Positions 45,219-55,249 of a stretch of DNA of 64,000 nucleotides are shown in pieces. Location: assembly GCF_008329715.1 (NCBI RefSeq), contig NZ_VTSR01000008.1, positions 62,001 to 126,000 on the forward strand. The letters run 5' to 3'. Made by a program: the position numbers and the translations under genes. Source of the DNA: Gimesia chilikensis. GTDB taxonomy: Bacteria; Planctomycetota; Planctomycetia; Planctomycetales; Planctomycetaceae. A model generated the notes under the pieces. It saw only the letters and a list, made by a program, of their open reading frames with translations, was not told the DNA's origin and did not search any database. Each line of letters begins with the position of its first letter. The first letter of the stretch is position 1.

Positions 45219-47114
45219 TTATTCCACGAAGAGTAGCGGCGTCAGATCTCCATCAGAATCGAAACGTCCGATCACTGATTCGTAACTGGTATGATGTCCC
45301 AGTACGGCCCGGGCCACCTCACCCTTCTTCAGGCTGCGATAGACCAGCAGCTGATGTTTGCCGATCCGCAACCGATGACCGGACGCCACATCGCGGGGAG
45401 AAATCTTTCCCGCTTCACTGATCGTCAGACTCTGCCAGTCAGCTGGCTTACGTTTCAGATCCGGTTCCCAGTCGATAACGAGAGGGACATACAGGGCTGT
45501 CGATTCCGCTGCTACCTGATGCAGTTCAATCTGTCCCCGCTCATTCAGACTCAGGCTACCCGGGTAGAAGAAATCCCGATCCTGAGGTAGCCCCAGCGGA
45601 AAGACGCGCGCCGCGAGTCCTTTGGTTTTCAGCGAAAGTTCATGCGTCTCTTCATCCACAGAATCAGTGAAACCAGAGGCCACGGGCAACAGGGAACGGT
45701 ATTCCAACCGTGCCGCTTCGCTACCATTCACGATGTCTGACAGAAAGACAAAATGCTGATTGCGAGGCAACAGAATCTGACGATCCAGTGTATAACCGCC
45801 TTCCAGATCCATTTGCAGCTCAAGGTAATCAGCGTCTTCATCTGAATTCCAGCAGACAGCGCTCCATTCACCATCCCCACTGATCTCAGTACCATCGACC
45901 GTCAGAGAGAACTCCCAGCGTCCTTCCAGCAACTGTTTACCCAGTGCGGTAAGACTGACTGCCGGCAGATCACCATTCCAGGTCACCATCAGCAGATTTG
46001 ATGAGTCAGACCAGTAATTTCGCATCACAGCCAGCGCGGACCAGTCTGACTGATTCGCAGCATAATCCTCTGTTTGGATAAAGAACTGCGACCGTTTTTT
46101 CTTCCCCGAATTCAATGCCTTCAGATACATCCGCTCGGCACTCCGACTCGACAGACCGGAAAAATAAGCGGCCAGACTCAGTAATTCGGCATGACCAATT
46201 TCATGGATCGGACACAACGCCAGTTTCCCGGAGGCGTTACTGGTTGCCACCAGCACCTGGAGCGTGAGCTGAAACCGTTCCAGCGCTTCCTTGTCCCAGA
46301 GTCGTTTTTTCCAGACCTGACCAATAAACAGCGAACGTGTCATCGTCGCCAGCCAGAAATCGATCCGTGAAAGCATATCCGCATGGGGAGTGCCATCGGT
46401 ATCCGTCCGCTCGAAGAAACCGTCCCGCAGATTCTGCTGGCCCAGCTGCCTCAGGTTCTTAGCGCCTGCGACTCCTGCAAACAGAAAGCTGGCCCGCCAG
46501 GGGACTTCACCGGAAACAAGCAGGATCTGGTCATCCGGAGTTTCGGAGAAATCTGTCTCTTCCAGTTTGAAACAATGTGCCACTGCTGCACACAGGCAGG
46601 CGCGCCATGCACTGATCAGAGTCGCTGGTGCCAGGCGATAGCCGACATTCTCCAGCAGTTCCATCAGGAGTAATAATTCGAACGGCTGCATCGGCTCCGA
46701 AAGCGTTACCTGCTCCAGCCAGCCAAACAGCAGACGACTGATTTCATCCCAGCTCAGACCGGGAGTTTTTTTCTTTTTACTCGAAGGAGATGCCTTTTTG
46801 CTCTTGGCGGGCGCCGTGCTGGCGGATTCCACCAGATGAATCAGGTCTGCAGTGCGGCCGGTGTCTTCAACCTTCTCGGCGGACCAGAGCACAGACCACA
46901 TCATCTCAGAGCTGTGTCTGGTCTGCTTTTTCTGTTTGGCAATCGCTTTTAATCCAGCCGCTAAACCCTGCCCGAACCGTTCCAGGTCGCCAGCTTGAGC
47001 CCCTTTCATCAGGTCGCCGCGTGGTTTCGATGCCCAGCCAACTGCGGGCAGAAACTCTTCATCAGAGAGTGACCAGTATTGCTGGGGTACAGCCTGACCA
47101 AATTCAATCGACAT
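45219..47114 (-). CDS. Large uncharacterised cytoplasmic protein
   Basis: A 631-residue protein from the ATG at 47112-47114 (GGAAGAA before it; four more codons are open upstream). No signal peptide or membrane helix. A Lys/Ser-rich linker (about 117-135, SKKASPSSKKKK) divides a helical N-terminal part from a helical middle, and the C-terminal third (about 380-631) looks beta-rich (LEGRWEFSLTVDG, LELQMDLEGGYTLDRQILLPR, HRLRIGKHQLLVYRSL), vaguely like the beta-sandwich of heparinase II/III-type proteins, which I could not confirm. Function unknown. Confidence 0.65.
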   Translation of the reverse strand: MSIEFGQAVPQQYWSLSDEEFLPAVGWASKPRGDLMKGAQAGDLERFGQGLAAGLKAIAKQKKQTRHSSEMMWSVLWSAEKVEDTGRTADLIHLVESASTAPAKSKKASPSSKKKKTPGLSWDEISRLLFGWLEQVTLSEPMQPFELLLLMELLENVGYRLAPATLISAWRACLCAAVAHCFKLEETDFSETPDDQILLVSGEVPWRASFLFAGVAGAKNLRQLGQQNLRDGFFERTDTDGTPHADMLSRIDFWLATMTRSLFIGQVWKKRLWDKEALERFQLTLQVLVATSNASGKLALCPIHEIGHAELLSLAAYFSGLSSRSAERMYLKALNSGKKKRSQFFIQTEDYAANQSDWSALAVMRNYWSDSSNLLMVTWNGDLPAVSLTALGKQLLEGRWEFSLTVDGTEISGDGEWSAVCWNSDEDADYLELQMDLEGGYTLDRQILLPRNQHFVFLSDIVNGSEAARLEYRSLLPVASGFTDSVDEETHELSLKTKGLAARVFPLGLPQDRDFFYPGSLSLNERGQIELHQVAAESTALYVPLVIDWEPDLKRKPADWQSLTISEAGKISPRDVASGHRLRIGKHQLLVYRSLKKGEVARAVLGHHTSYESVIGRFDSDGDLTPLLFVE

Positions 47115-47291
47115 GATTTCTTCCATTCTTCAGTTCCCCAACAAAGACCGTTGTGCCAACCATAGGCAAAACAGAGCCGCCTGCCCGGCTTAATTTCGAA
47201 TCACTTCGCAAAGACGAAACAACTGAAAAGTAGTGCTATGCGCGACCTGCGTTAAGATAGACATTATAGGGTAACGTGATTTCAGTTGAAA

Positions 47292-48518
47292 TCAATTGAT
47301 CCACTGCCCATTCAGCATGACCCGGGCCACATAAGAACGGGAATCTAACAAAAGATCAGTATCCGTTCCCCCGTCAAAATCGTCGGGTAGTTGGATCAGG
47401 GCCAGATCTGCGGCTTTTCCTGCCTCCAGCGAACCAGTATTGTCGGAATACCCCAAAGCACGCGCTCCGGCGAGTGTACCGCACTCCAGAATGAGTGCCG
47501 TCGCCACCTGGGGATACCTTTCACGCAGGAACTGCAGTTCGCTCCAGAGACTCAAATCCGGGTTCGAAGCCCGACTGTCCGTCCCCAGCGCGACATTGAT
47601 TCCCTGCTCAATCATTGACAGCCAAGGATGCTCCGAATGCCCGAAATAGTGATGCGTGCGGGGGCAATAGACCACTGAAATCGACGGTGCTCCCCTCAGA
47701 AATTCACACTCGGTCGGGTTGAAATAATTACCGTGCACTGCCAGAGCAGCCGGTAATTCCGCCAGTGGCGCCAGGTAATCGGTCATCCGCATCCCGTCTT
47801 TCAAAATCTCGGGATCCCACAGCCCCAGCTCACTCAGCAGGTCGACAAATGCCCCTGATTTCCGTTCCAGCAGATCATATTCCGCCGCCGTCTCCCCCAG
47901 ATGAACCGCAGCCGGCACTCCCTGATCCCGGGCCCGCTGTACCAGATTCAGATATAAATCGGGATGAACGCTATACGGAGCATGCGGACTCAAGCCCGGG
48001 CATAACCGCTCGACTGCCGCTGGCGCAAGGGGTTCCGCCAGAAACTCAGCAGCGACCTGCTCCTGCCCCTCCTTCCGATCGGGGGTAAGCCCGAGGCATT
48101 CTCGAAATACAACTGCCCGGGGAACCTGGGATTCCGTGTTAAACAATCGCAGACTCTCGACGCTTGTCGCAATTTCACCCACCAGAGTTGTTCCCGACGA
48201 CAGACACTCTGTAATACCCAGCTGAATCCGTTCCGTGACCGGCTGCTCGGTCTCAAATCGGGACTTCATAATCGCCCGAATCCAGTCGGTGAACGGGGAA
48301 GCCGGTTCCAGAGGGGCACGCAGTTGACTGAATTCGAGATGCGTGTGGGCATTTACCAGGCCCGGGATCAGAGCCACATTGCCCAGATCGATCGCGCGGG
48401 GATGCGTATCTGCATAGACGGCCGCAATGCGGGTCCCTTCAATTTCGACAGTAGCATCTGGCAACGGTGGTCCCGCAACGGGAAACACCCAACGTGCTTG
48501 ATAGATCTGACGTTCCAA
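47292..48518 (-). CDS. Amidohydrolase, candidate aminodeoxyfutalosine deaminase
   Basis: A 408-residue metal-dependent hydrolase of the Ser/Thr deaminase-like (chlorohydrolase) group. Metal and catalytic residues are seen in VNAHTHLEFSQL, AAVHLGET, LAVHGNY and ALGTDSRASNPDLSLW. In the futalosine route an enzyme of this family (MqnX) deaminates aminodeoxyfutalosine. The genes mqnC and mqnA lie 3.5-5.5 kb upstream on the same strand, separated by an ABC exporter, so this gene may be MqnX (inference). S-adenosylhomocysteine/methylthioadenosine deaminase or another deaminase remains possible. Confidence 0.8.
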   Translation of the reverse strand: MERQIYQARWVFPVAGPPLPDATVEIEGTRIAAVYADTHPRAIDLGNVALIPGLVNAHTHLEFSQLRAPLEPASPFTDWIRAIMKSRFETEQPVTERIQLGITECLSSGTTLVGEIATSVESLRLFNTESQVPRAVVFRECLGLTPDRKEGQEQVAAEFLAEPLAPAAVERLCPGLSPHAPYSVHPDLYLNLVQRARDQGVPAAVHLGETAAEYDLLERKSGAFVDLLSELGLWDPEILKDGMRMTDYLAPLAELPAALAVHGNYFNPTECEFLRGAPSISVVYCPRTHHYFGHSEHPWLSMIEQGINVALGTDSRASNPDLSLWSELQFLRERYPQVATALILECGTLAGARALGYSDNTGSLEAGKAADLALIQLPDDFDGGTDTDLLLDSRSYVARVMLNGQWIN

Positions 48519-48589
48519 GAGTCTATGGTTTTCAAAACAAGAGTCAACGGAGGATAACAGGGACGTCGCCCATTATATCAGCCCGACAC

Positions 48590-51121
48590 TTATTTGGTAT
48601 CCGTCAGTCGGCGGTTGAAGGTCGAAGACGTCAGAGAATCCGTGGAAGAGATATTCGGATCGACGGCCGGGCGCGACTGCAGAATCGTCCACCGCAGCAG
48701 CAGAAATGCGACCACAGCACACAGGACCAGCAGCGGCCAGGAATACCTTAACCCCTCAGGCTGCATACTGACAAAATACTGCAGACCGTGTGTCGGTTCC
48801 CATTTTTCCGGGATCCGTTCGCGAAAGACCGACAGCGAATTATAAATCATATGGAACGCGATCCCGGGAAACAGACTGCGGCTGTGAACCGCGACCAGCC
48901 CCAGAGCCAGCCCCATGAGGGTCGCATTAAATACCTGTTGTGGAATCTGATGCATGACACCGAACGTCACACTCGAGAGAATCACAGCCAGCCAGACGCG
49001 GCCCCGGCGGCCAAACCCGCTCAGCATAAATCCACGGAATGCGATTTCCTCACAGATCCCCGGTGCGATTGCAAATGCCAACAGAATAAACCACAAAGAC
49101 TGATTGGGATCAGACATTTCCTTGATAATCGCCGCCGCCCCGGGTGGCAATTTCGGAAAGAACCACTGCAGACTTGCAGATAACTCCAGCGACAACGGAT
49201 GCAGCATGAAGGGCAGCAGAAGCCCTACACCCCAGAAACCCCAGCTGGGTAAAAAGAGACGAAACGTCTTCCGCACGCTGGTCGTCAGCATGATCCCCAT
49301 GATCAACGCTGGTGTCGCAATGATCGCCAGCTGCTGGATCATCAGCAACTGCATGCTCCGTACTGCCCGCATCGATTCAGGCGCGGTCAGAATCGCATCC
49401 CGCATCGTATTCATCACGGCAAACTGCAGTAACATGATGATCACGAAACAGAAGCCTGCCTCCGCAAAACTGGGCAACGCGTCTTTGGTTCGCATCAGAT
49501 GCTTCAGCCACAAACCGACTTCAAACCGCTCTGCTTCCCGGAAGAGCACGTCTTCCCGCTGGAACTGATCGATGGCCCACCAGAGTGCCAGCAGACTGTA
49601 ACCGATACTCGATACCAGCACCGGAATCGCATACACATATAAGGTACCCGCATTCACCGCAGACAGCAGCATTCCTTTCAACAGCAAAGCCACCCCGACG
49701 ATCGGCATCATACTGTAAAAAGCATTGATCTCCACGGCCGGAGAAAGACAGAACACCGTCAGCCCCAGCGTCACCATCAACAGCGGCGTTAAATAATACT
49801 GTCCCTCTTTACTGCTGCGGGCAAAAGTCGCCAGTGACAGACACAGGGCACTGAATAACGCCGACAGCGGAATCAGCAGAATCACAATCCAGAATAGTGC
49901 AGAAGCAGAAGGAAACGATAGATCACCAATCTTCGATAACGCGCCACTGCCTGCCACATTCACCATATGCTTGCCGGTGAAACCCATACTCGCCAGGTTC
50001 AACAGTGCCGTCGAAACACTGAAGATCATCACCGTCAGGAATTTACCCAGCACGATCTCTGTGCGGCGTGCGGGTGAAATCAGCAGCGTCTCCATCGTAC
50101 CCCGCTCTTTTTCACCGGCCCCCAGGTCGATCGCCGGATAAAAAGCACCGGTCGCTGCCATGATGATCAGTAGCGCCGGAAACAGCTTGCTCCACAGGTT
50201 CGCGGCCAGCTGGTCATCCTGTGCCAGGTCGATCACATCCGGATTGATCGGATTCGGCAGATTTTCCGGTAACCGGGCACGGCTCAATCGGTCTCGCAGA
50301 ATCGCATTCTCCCAGGCATCCAGCGCTTCCTGAACACGGGTGAATGCCAGCCGCGATTTTTCATCCGCAGTATTTTCCAGTACCAGTGGACGCAGGGAGA
50401 CGGCCGGATCAAAATCGATCGGCTCATGTCGGGCCAGTTTCTGACTGACCAGTTCCAGCTCTTTGGAGAGATTCGGGGGAAACAGAATCAAAACTTGAAT
50501 CTGACTCTCAGCAAACTGCTTACTCAGACGTGCATTGCTCTGGGTAATCTGTTCAGCCAGCTCGATCTTCTCAGTACCCAGTTTTTTCTGTTCTTGAACC
50601 AGTTGCTGCTTTTCTTCTGACTGAGTGTCATCCTCAGTCAGTTCTTTTTGCTCCTGCTTCGGGTGTTGATCTAACTTCTTCTGTATTTGACTCAGTCGAA
50701 CCTGCAACTGATCCCAGGCATCCAGCAGTTGCTGATGCAGTTTCAGATCCACTTCCAGTTTATGGGCCTGCTCCAGCAGTTTTTCCCGCTCTTCGCTATC
50801 AATGTCAGACAGGTCATCCCCGGCAACCTGTGCATCGGTAATCACCCGCAATTTGTCCGCGTCTGCGGGATTCATAAACCAGTTAGAGACAAATCGATCC
50901 CCTTCCAGCAATTGTGGATGTTGAGGCAAATCTTTCGCCCCGAGCAGCACAACATTCCGCGGCTGCTCCGAAAACATCACAGTCATCTGCACCATCCCGA
51001 TACCCATCGCCGGATAGAGCAGCAGTGGGAGAATGGCGACCATAAACAACGTCCGCCGGTCGCGGAGCTGGTCGCGCAATTCACGCATCAAAATGAGCTT
51101 GATATTCTTCCACTGTATCAT
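48590..51121 (-). CDS. ABC-2 permease fused to a CPBP intramembrane protease
   Basis: An 843-residue membrane protein. The N-terminal half is an ABC-2/NatB-type permease: a first helix at about 24-46, a very large extracytoplasmic region (about 50-310) with a Lys/Glu/Gln-rich coiled coil, then a helix group ([30 protein letters not shown] contains the typical E-K-E-R-G-T-ETLL). The C-terminal 200 residues form a CPBP/Abi domain with [13 protein letters not shown] and HMIYNSL, the catalytic Glu-Glu and two His. It overlaps the ATP-binding gene by four bases. Similar NatB-CPBP fusions exist in planctomycetes; the protease may process an exported substrate. Confidence 0.85.
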   Translation of the reverse strand: MIQWKNIKLILMRELRDQLRDRRTLFMVAILPLLLYPAMGIGMVQMTVMFSEQPRNVVLLGAKDLPQHPQLLEGDRFVSNWFMNPADADKLRVITDAQVAGDDLSDIDSEEREKLLEQAHKLEVDLKLHQQLLDAWDQLQVRLSQIQKKLDQHPKQEQKELTEDDTQSEEKQQLVQEQKKLGTEKIELAEQITQSNARLSKQFAESQIQVLILFPPNLSKELELVSQKLARHEPIDFDPAVSLRPLVLENTADEKSRLAFTRVQEALDAWENAILRDRLSRARLPENLPNPINPDVIDLAQDDQLAANLWSKLFPALLIIMAATGAFYPAIDLGAGEKERGTMETLLISPARRTEIVLGKFLTVMIFSVSTALLNLASMGFTGKHMVNVAGSGALSKIGDLSFPSASALFWIVILLIPLSALFSALCLSLATFARSSKEGQYYLTPLLMVTLGLTVFCLSPAVEINAFYSMMPIVGVALLLKGMLLSAVNAGTLYVYAIPVLVSSIGYSLLALWWAIDQFQREDVLFREAERFEVGLWLKHLMRTKDALPSFAEAGFCFVIIMLLQFAVMNTMRDAILTAPESMRAVRSMQLLMIQQLAIIATPALIMGIMLTTSVRKTFRLFLPSWGFWGVGLLLPFMLHPLSLELSASLQWFFPKLPPGAAAIIKEMSDPNQSLWFILLAFAIAPGICEEIAFRGFMLSGFGRRGRVWLAVILSSVTFGVMHQIPQQVFNATLMGLALGLVAVHSRSLFPGIAFHMIYNSLSVFRERIPEKWEPTHGLQYFVSMQPEGLRYSWPLLVLCAVVAFLLLRWTILQSRPAVDPNISSTDSLTSSTFNRRLTDTK

Positions 51122-51888
51122 TGGTCTGTCTGCGCCTTCATCGCCAACTCATCTTCATGCTTCTGAATGAGATGGAAAAAAAGTTCTTCCATGTCCGATT
51201 CGTGATATTGTTCCTCGAGCTCCGGAATACTGCCGATCGCCAGGATGGTACCTTTATAAATCACCGCCACCCGGTCGCAGAGCTTTTCCACTTCTCGCAT
51301 GATGTGTGTCGAAAAGATGATGCACTTACCTTCTTCGCGCAAAGCTTCCACCGTCTTCAGAACCGCTCGTGCTACCAGCACATCCAGGCCGGAGGTCGGC
51401 TCGTCAAAGATTAACACCGGCGGATCGTGCACGATCGTTCGGGCAATAGAAACTTTCTGCTTCATCCCCGTGGACATCTTCGAACCCAGCATGTCCCGGA
51501 TATCCTGCATCTGCAGTGTGGTGAAGATCCACTCCAGCCGCTCCTGCAGGGGACCTTCCTCAATGCCATACAGTCGCCCGAAGTATTCGACCATCTCCCA
51601 GGCCGTCATCCGGTCATAGATTCCCGTATTGCCCGACATGAAGCCGATATGGGAACGGACTTCCTGAGGATGCGTTCGCACGTCATAACCGGCCACGGTC
51701 GCGGTTCCGGATGTGGGTTGCAGCACAGTGCTCAACAGTCGCAGACAGGTTGTCTTACCTGCACCGTTGGGTCCCAGCAGGCCGAAGATTTCTCCGGCTT
51801 GGACATCGAAGCTCACTGAATCGAGTGCGACAATGCTGCCACGTCGCAAATCATCGAAACTTTTACTCAGTTGCTCGATGTGAATCAT
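51118..51888 (-). CDS. ABC transporter ATP-binding protein (NatA-like)
   Basis: A 256-residue ABC ATPase with Walker [10 protein letters not shown] (about 38-46), a degenerate signature ([10 protein letters not shown]) instead of LSGGQ, Walker [14 protein letters not shown] and the switch His in STHIMREV. The signature MSTGMKQK is typical of NatA-type proteins. It is coupled by a 4-base overlap to the downstream permease-protease fusion and forms an exporter with it. Substrate unknown. Confidence 0.92.
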   Translation of the reverse strand: MIHIEQLSKSFDDLRRGSIVALDSVSFDVQAGEIFGLLGPNGAGKTTCLRLLSTVLQPTSGTATVAGYDVRTHPQEVRSHIGFMSGNTGIYDRMTAWEMVEYFGRLYGIEEGPLQERLEWIFTTLQMQDIRDMLGSKMSTGMKQKVSIARTIVHDPPVLIFDEPTSGLDVLVARAVLKTVEALREEGKCIIFSTHIMREVEKLCDRVAVIYKGTILAIGSIPELEEQYHESDMEELFFHLIQKHEDELAMKAQTDQ

Positions 51889-52042
51889 ATTCGTCCATTA
51901 TTCCTGCTGCCCGATACACCTGTCGACCTTCAACAGGAAATCGACAGACCGAAGAGGCTTACCGATATTTTATTAATATAAGCAAGCATAACCTATCATG
52001 GCGAATCGGCTGCAGTGAGCTGTTTCTCTGACCGATTTTCTC

Positions 52043-53173
52043 TCAGTTCAGCACGGGCAGAGGAACGCGACCTGAACCCCTTGCAGGACCATTAGAATCA
52101 GGATCATCGATATATTCATAAAAGACATTCCGCTGCCGGGGAATGTATCCCGATTCCGTGATACAGCGACGAATTGTCTCAACTGTCAGATGATGAGTCG
52201 TTCCCGCCTGAGAGACCACATTCTCTTCAATCATCAGGCTGCCCATATCATTGGCACCAAAGAAGAGTGCCATCTGCCCCGTCTTTTCTCCCTGGGTCAC
52301 CCAGGAGGACTGGATATTTTTAAAGTTATCCAGGTACAGGCGACTCACGGCCTGGGTCTTCAGATATTCGAATGCTCCCGCGGGTGGCACGTAATCCATA
52401 TCGGTATGATCAGGCTGCAGCGTCCAGCAGATGAATGCCGAAAAGCCGCCCGTCTCATCCTGCAGTTCACGCAGGCGATCCAGGTGCTCAATCCGCTCAG
52501 CCAGTGTTTCGATATGGCCGAACATCATTGTCGCACTGGAGATGCCCCCCAGTTCGTGCCACACCCGGTTCACTTCCAGCCATTCGTCGGTCAGTGCTTT
52601 CCCACGGGTAATTTCTTTGCGGACCCGGTCCACGAGAATCTCGCCTCCCCCACCGGGTAGACTTCCCAGGCCGGCATCTTTCAACCGCTGCAGCACTTCG
52701 CGGAGAGGCAGCTTGTTGACCTTGGTGAAGTGATGCAGTTCCGGCGGACTGAAGCCATGCACGTTTACCGTGGGATACCGTTCCCGTAGATCGCGGAGCA
52801 GATCTTCATACCACTCCAGCTTCAGAGTCGGGTGCAGACCTCCCTGCAGCAGGATCTGGTCTCCCCCCAGTTCGATGGTCTCTTCAATCTTCTGATACAG
52901 CTGCTCGGGTTTGAGCACATACACGTCCGGCGACTTGGGATTCCGATAAAACGCACAGAAGTCGCAAACCGCCGTACAGGAATTCGAATAGTTGATATTC
53001 CGGTCGATGTTGTAGGTCCGGTAAGGCTCGGGGTGCAGTCGCTTCGTGACTTCGTTGGCTGCCTTGCCCAGCGCAACCAGATCGTGAGACTCCATCAGCT
53101 TGAGTCCCTCTTCTCGGTTCAGACGTTCGCCGGCGACTGCTTTATCCAGCAGAGATGCAATTTCGGAAGACAA
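52043..53173 (-). CDS. mqnC: Cyclic dehypoxanthinyl futalosine synthase
   Basis: A radical SAM enzyme of the futalosine menaquinone route. The [4Fe-4S] motif is C-T-A-V-C-D-F-C, preceded by RNINYSNSC; GGLHP, SLPGGGGEILVDRVRKEI and FGHIETLAERIEHLDRLRELQDETGGFSAFI follow MqnC. The C-terminal ENVVSQAGTTHHLTVETIRRCI is shared with MqnE/CofH. No ATG is available; a TTG at 53171-53173 (376 residues) has GAGGGGG six bases before it, while the upstream TTG at 53194 lacks a site. Its first bases overlap mqnA by 32, so translation is coupled. Confidence 0.85.
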   Translation of the reverse strand: MSSEIASLLDKAVAGERLNREEGLKLMESHDLVALGKAANEVTKRLHPEPYRTYNIDRNINYSNSCTAVCDFCAFYRNPKSPDVYVLKPEQLYQKIEETIELGGDQILLQGGLHPTLKLEWYEDLLRDLRERYPTVNVHGFSPPELHHFTKVNKLPLREVLQRLKDAGLGSLPGGGGEILVDRVRKEITRGKALTDEWLEVNRVWHELGGISSATMMFGHIETLAERIEHLDRLRELQDETGGFSAFICWTLQPDHTDMDYVPPAGAFEYLKTQAVSRLYLDNFKNIQSSWVTQGEKTGQMALFFGANDMGSLMIEENVVSQAGTTHHLTVETIRRCITESGYIPRQRNVFYEYIDDPDSNGPARGSGRVPLPVLN

Positions 53174-53963
53174 GAGGAACCCCCTCGGGAGCAAGTCCCG
53201 TTTTAATGGCTAATTCTTGAAACAGCTGCAATCCGCAACGCTCTGCAGATCCCAGATAAAAACTCAGATTATTCTTCAAATAGCTTTCTGCCACCGCCAC
53301 GTCAATGCCCAGCTTAGGTGCTTCCCGTCGGGCAATCTCGTCCAGCATCGAAACACCCCTGTCGCGTGCCTGACATAACGCGGTCTCCAGCGATCCGGTA
53401 TCCTGATCCCGACGGACGGCCCACATCGCGAAGACGAAGGGCAGCCCTGTCCAGCGCAACCACTCTTCGCCAAGATCCCAGGTCGCAGCGAACTTCGTAC
53501 TTGGTGTATGAATCGCCCGATCGCCGATCAGCAGGATCGCATCTGCGGTTGTTGCTTCAATGGTCTGTTCGATCGGCAGCGGTTCCACTTCCGGAAACAC
53601 GCCATACTGCTCCGCCAGCATGATTCTGACCAGCGTCGCACTCGTCCGCGAGCCCATGTCCAGTGCCAGCCGCTTGATTTTGCCCAGGGGCACGCGGCTA
53701 TACATTTTCACACTGAGCACCGGCCCCTGAGTCGCCACACAGGCATTTGAAATCACTTCATAGTGGGGGCTGCGAATGACTTCAATCGAGGGAATGAGCC
53801 CCACATCAATTCGCCCCTCAGCCAGATCATCAGCCAGCAGGCTGGGATAATCTAACATCAGTTCAGCATTATCCGCGAGATCTTCCAGATCCTGAATCAG
53901 CGGTTTCGAATTGAGATAAGAGACCGCCCCCACACGAATCGGGGGGGGAACCACGTCTGACAT
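53142..53963 (-). CDS. mqnA: Chorismate dehydratase
   Basis: MqnA removes water from chorismate in the first step of the futalosine route. The 273-residue protein from ATG 53961-53963 has the periplasmic-binding-protein-like fold with IRVGAVSYLNSKPLIQ (about 8-23), EGRIDVGLIPSIEVIR and the C-terminal ESYLKNNLSFYLGSAERCGLQLF. Earlier ATG codons to 54041 are open; the later one is picked because the MqnA core begins ten residues after it, though its ribosome site is weak. It overlaps mqnC at its 3' end. Confidence 0.93.
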   Translation of the reverse strand: MSDVVPPPIRVGAVSYLNSKPLIQDLEDLADNAELMLDYPSLLADDLAEGRIDVGLIPSIEVIRSPHYEVISNACVATQGPVLSVKMYSRVPLGKIKRLALDMGSRTSATLVRIMLAEQYGVFPEVEPLPIEQTIEATTADAILLIGDRAIHTPSTKFAATWDLGEEWLRWTGLPFVFAMWAVRRDQDTGSLETALCQARDRGVSMLDEIARREAPKLGIDVAVAESYLKNNLSFYLGSAERCGLQLFQELAIKTGLAPEGVPLVFRNCISAG

Positions 53964-54267
53964 TCTCGTTTGGCTTTCATTCCCGGTTGCATTTTGCAGC
54001 TTATTATAACCGGCCGTCTTCATCTCGCAATCAGCTCGCATTTATGGATCAACACGTCTGAAACGGGCACTGATGCACATTCCGATCGTTGGTGTTACAA
54101 TTCAAAGTTACTTACGCTTACATTGATATCGTAGACGCAGATAGTAGTATTCTAGCAGTTTACGTCCTCTCTATCAGGGACTATCCGAAGGAAAATTTGA
54201 GGACAGCACGAAATAGCCTCAAATTACAGTCGAATTGACAGCTACAGACAGCAGAAAGCCCCCCAGA

Positions 54268-55092
54268 ATGTCAGACAGTAGACAAATGAAAGTCGGTTTT
54301 ATTGGTGCAGGACGCATGGCGACCGCCCTGGCAGGAGGCCTGATTTCCTCCGGTTTTACCTCTGCAGAAAACGTCTGTGCCAGCGACACTTACGAGTCAG
54401 CCCGGGAAAAATTTGCCCACGAAACCGGCGCAACCACACTTGAGGCCAATCTCACCGTCGCTGAACAGTCCGACATCGTGATCCTCGCTGTCAAACCGCA
54501 GCAGCTCCCCGACATTCTGCAGGAACTGAAAGGCACAATTACCGGGAAACAGCTGCTGGTCTCCATCGCCGCTGGTTCTCCACTCTCGCTCTTCCTCGAG
54601 ACTCTCGGGGATTCCATTCGCGTGATCCGCGTCATGCCGAACACGCCCTGTCTGGTCAAACAGGGGGCCTCTGCATTCGCCCGGGGAGGCAAAGCGACAG
54701 AAGCCGATGCCAGTCTGGTCGACTCCCTGCTCTCCACCGTCGGCATCGCCGTCGAAGTCCCCGAGTCACAACTTGACGCCGTCACCGGACTGTCGGGTTC
54801 CGGTCCCGCTTACATTTATCAGATCATTGAAGCCCTCAGCGATGGCGCCGTGCGGATGGGACTCCCCCGCCACGTCGCTACTCAGCTCGCTGCACAGACG
54901 GTGAAAGGCGCCGCGGAGATGGTGCTCGAAACCGGCGAACATCCCGGTACCCTAAAAGACGCGGTCACCAGTCCGGGTGGTACCACGATCGCCGGCATCC
55001 ACGCCCTTGAATCGGGAGGCCTGCGTAGTAGCCTCATGAACGCCGTCGCTGCGGCCACACTCCGTTCCATCGAATTAGGCAAAAAATCCTGA
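54268..55092 (+). CDS. proC: Pyrroline-5-carboxylate reductase
   Basis: ProC makes proline from P5C with NAD(P)H. The Rossmann motif VGFIGAGRMATALAGGL opens the protein; VKPQQLPDIL, RVMPNTPCLVKQGASAF and the substrate motif LSGSGPAYIYQIIEAL with HPGTLKDAVTSPGGTTIAGI complete it. The ATG at 54268 gives 274 residues; one 15 codons later (54286 region) would give a typical core length, and a TTG at 54235 is open too. No ribosome site decides between them. It is not in an operon. Confidence 0.96.
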   Translation: MSDSRQMKVGFIGAGRMATALAGGLISSGFTSAENVCASDTYESAREKFAHETGATTLEANLTVAEQSDIVILAVKPQQLPDILQELKGTITGKQLLVSIAAGSPLSLFLETLGDSIRVIRVMPNTPCLVKQGASAFARGGKATEADASLVDSLLSTVGIAVEVPESQLDAVTGLSGSGPAYIYQIIEALSDGAVRMGLPRHVATQLAAQTVKGAAEMVLETGEHPGTLKDAVTSPGGTTIAGIHALESGGLRSSLMNAVAAATLRSIELGKKS

Positions 55093-55249
55093 CCAGAACC
55101 TTGCTGATATCTGGCCAGCAACCGGGGTTCGTGCTGCGCGTGCCGCTTCTTTAATTTTCCTAACGAACTTGTGTTCCCTGCCCGTTTTTCGCAGAATGAA
55201 TCAATATTGATTTATCAGATCCCACCAGAATTCATCGGGAGTTCCAGCC

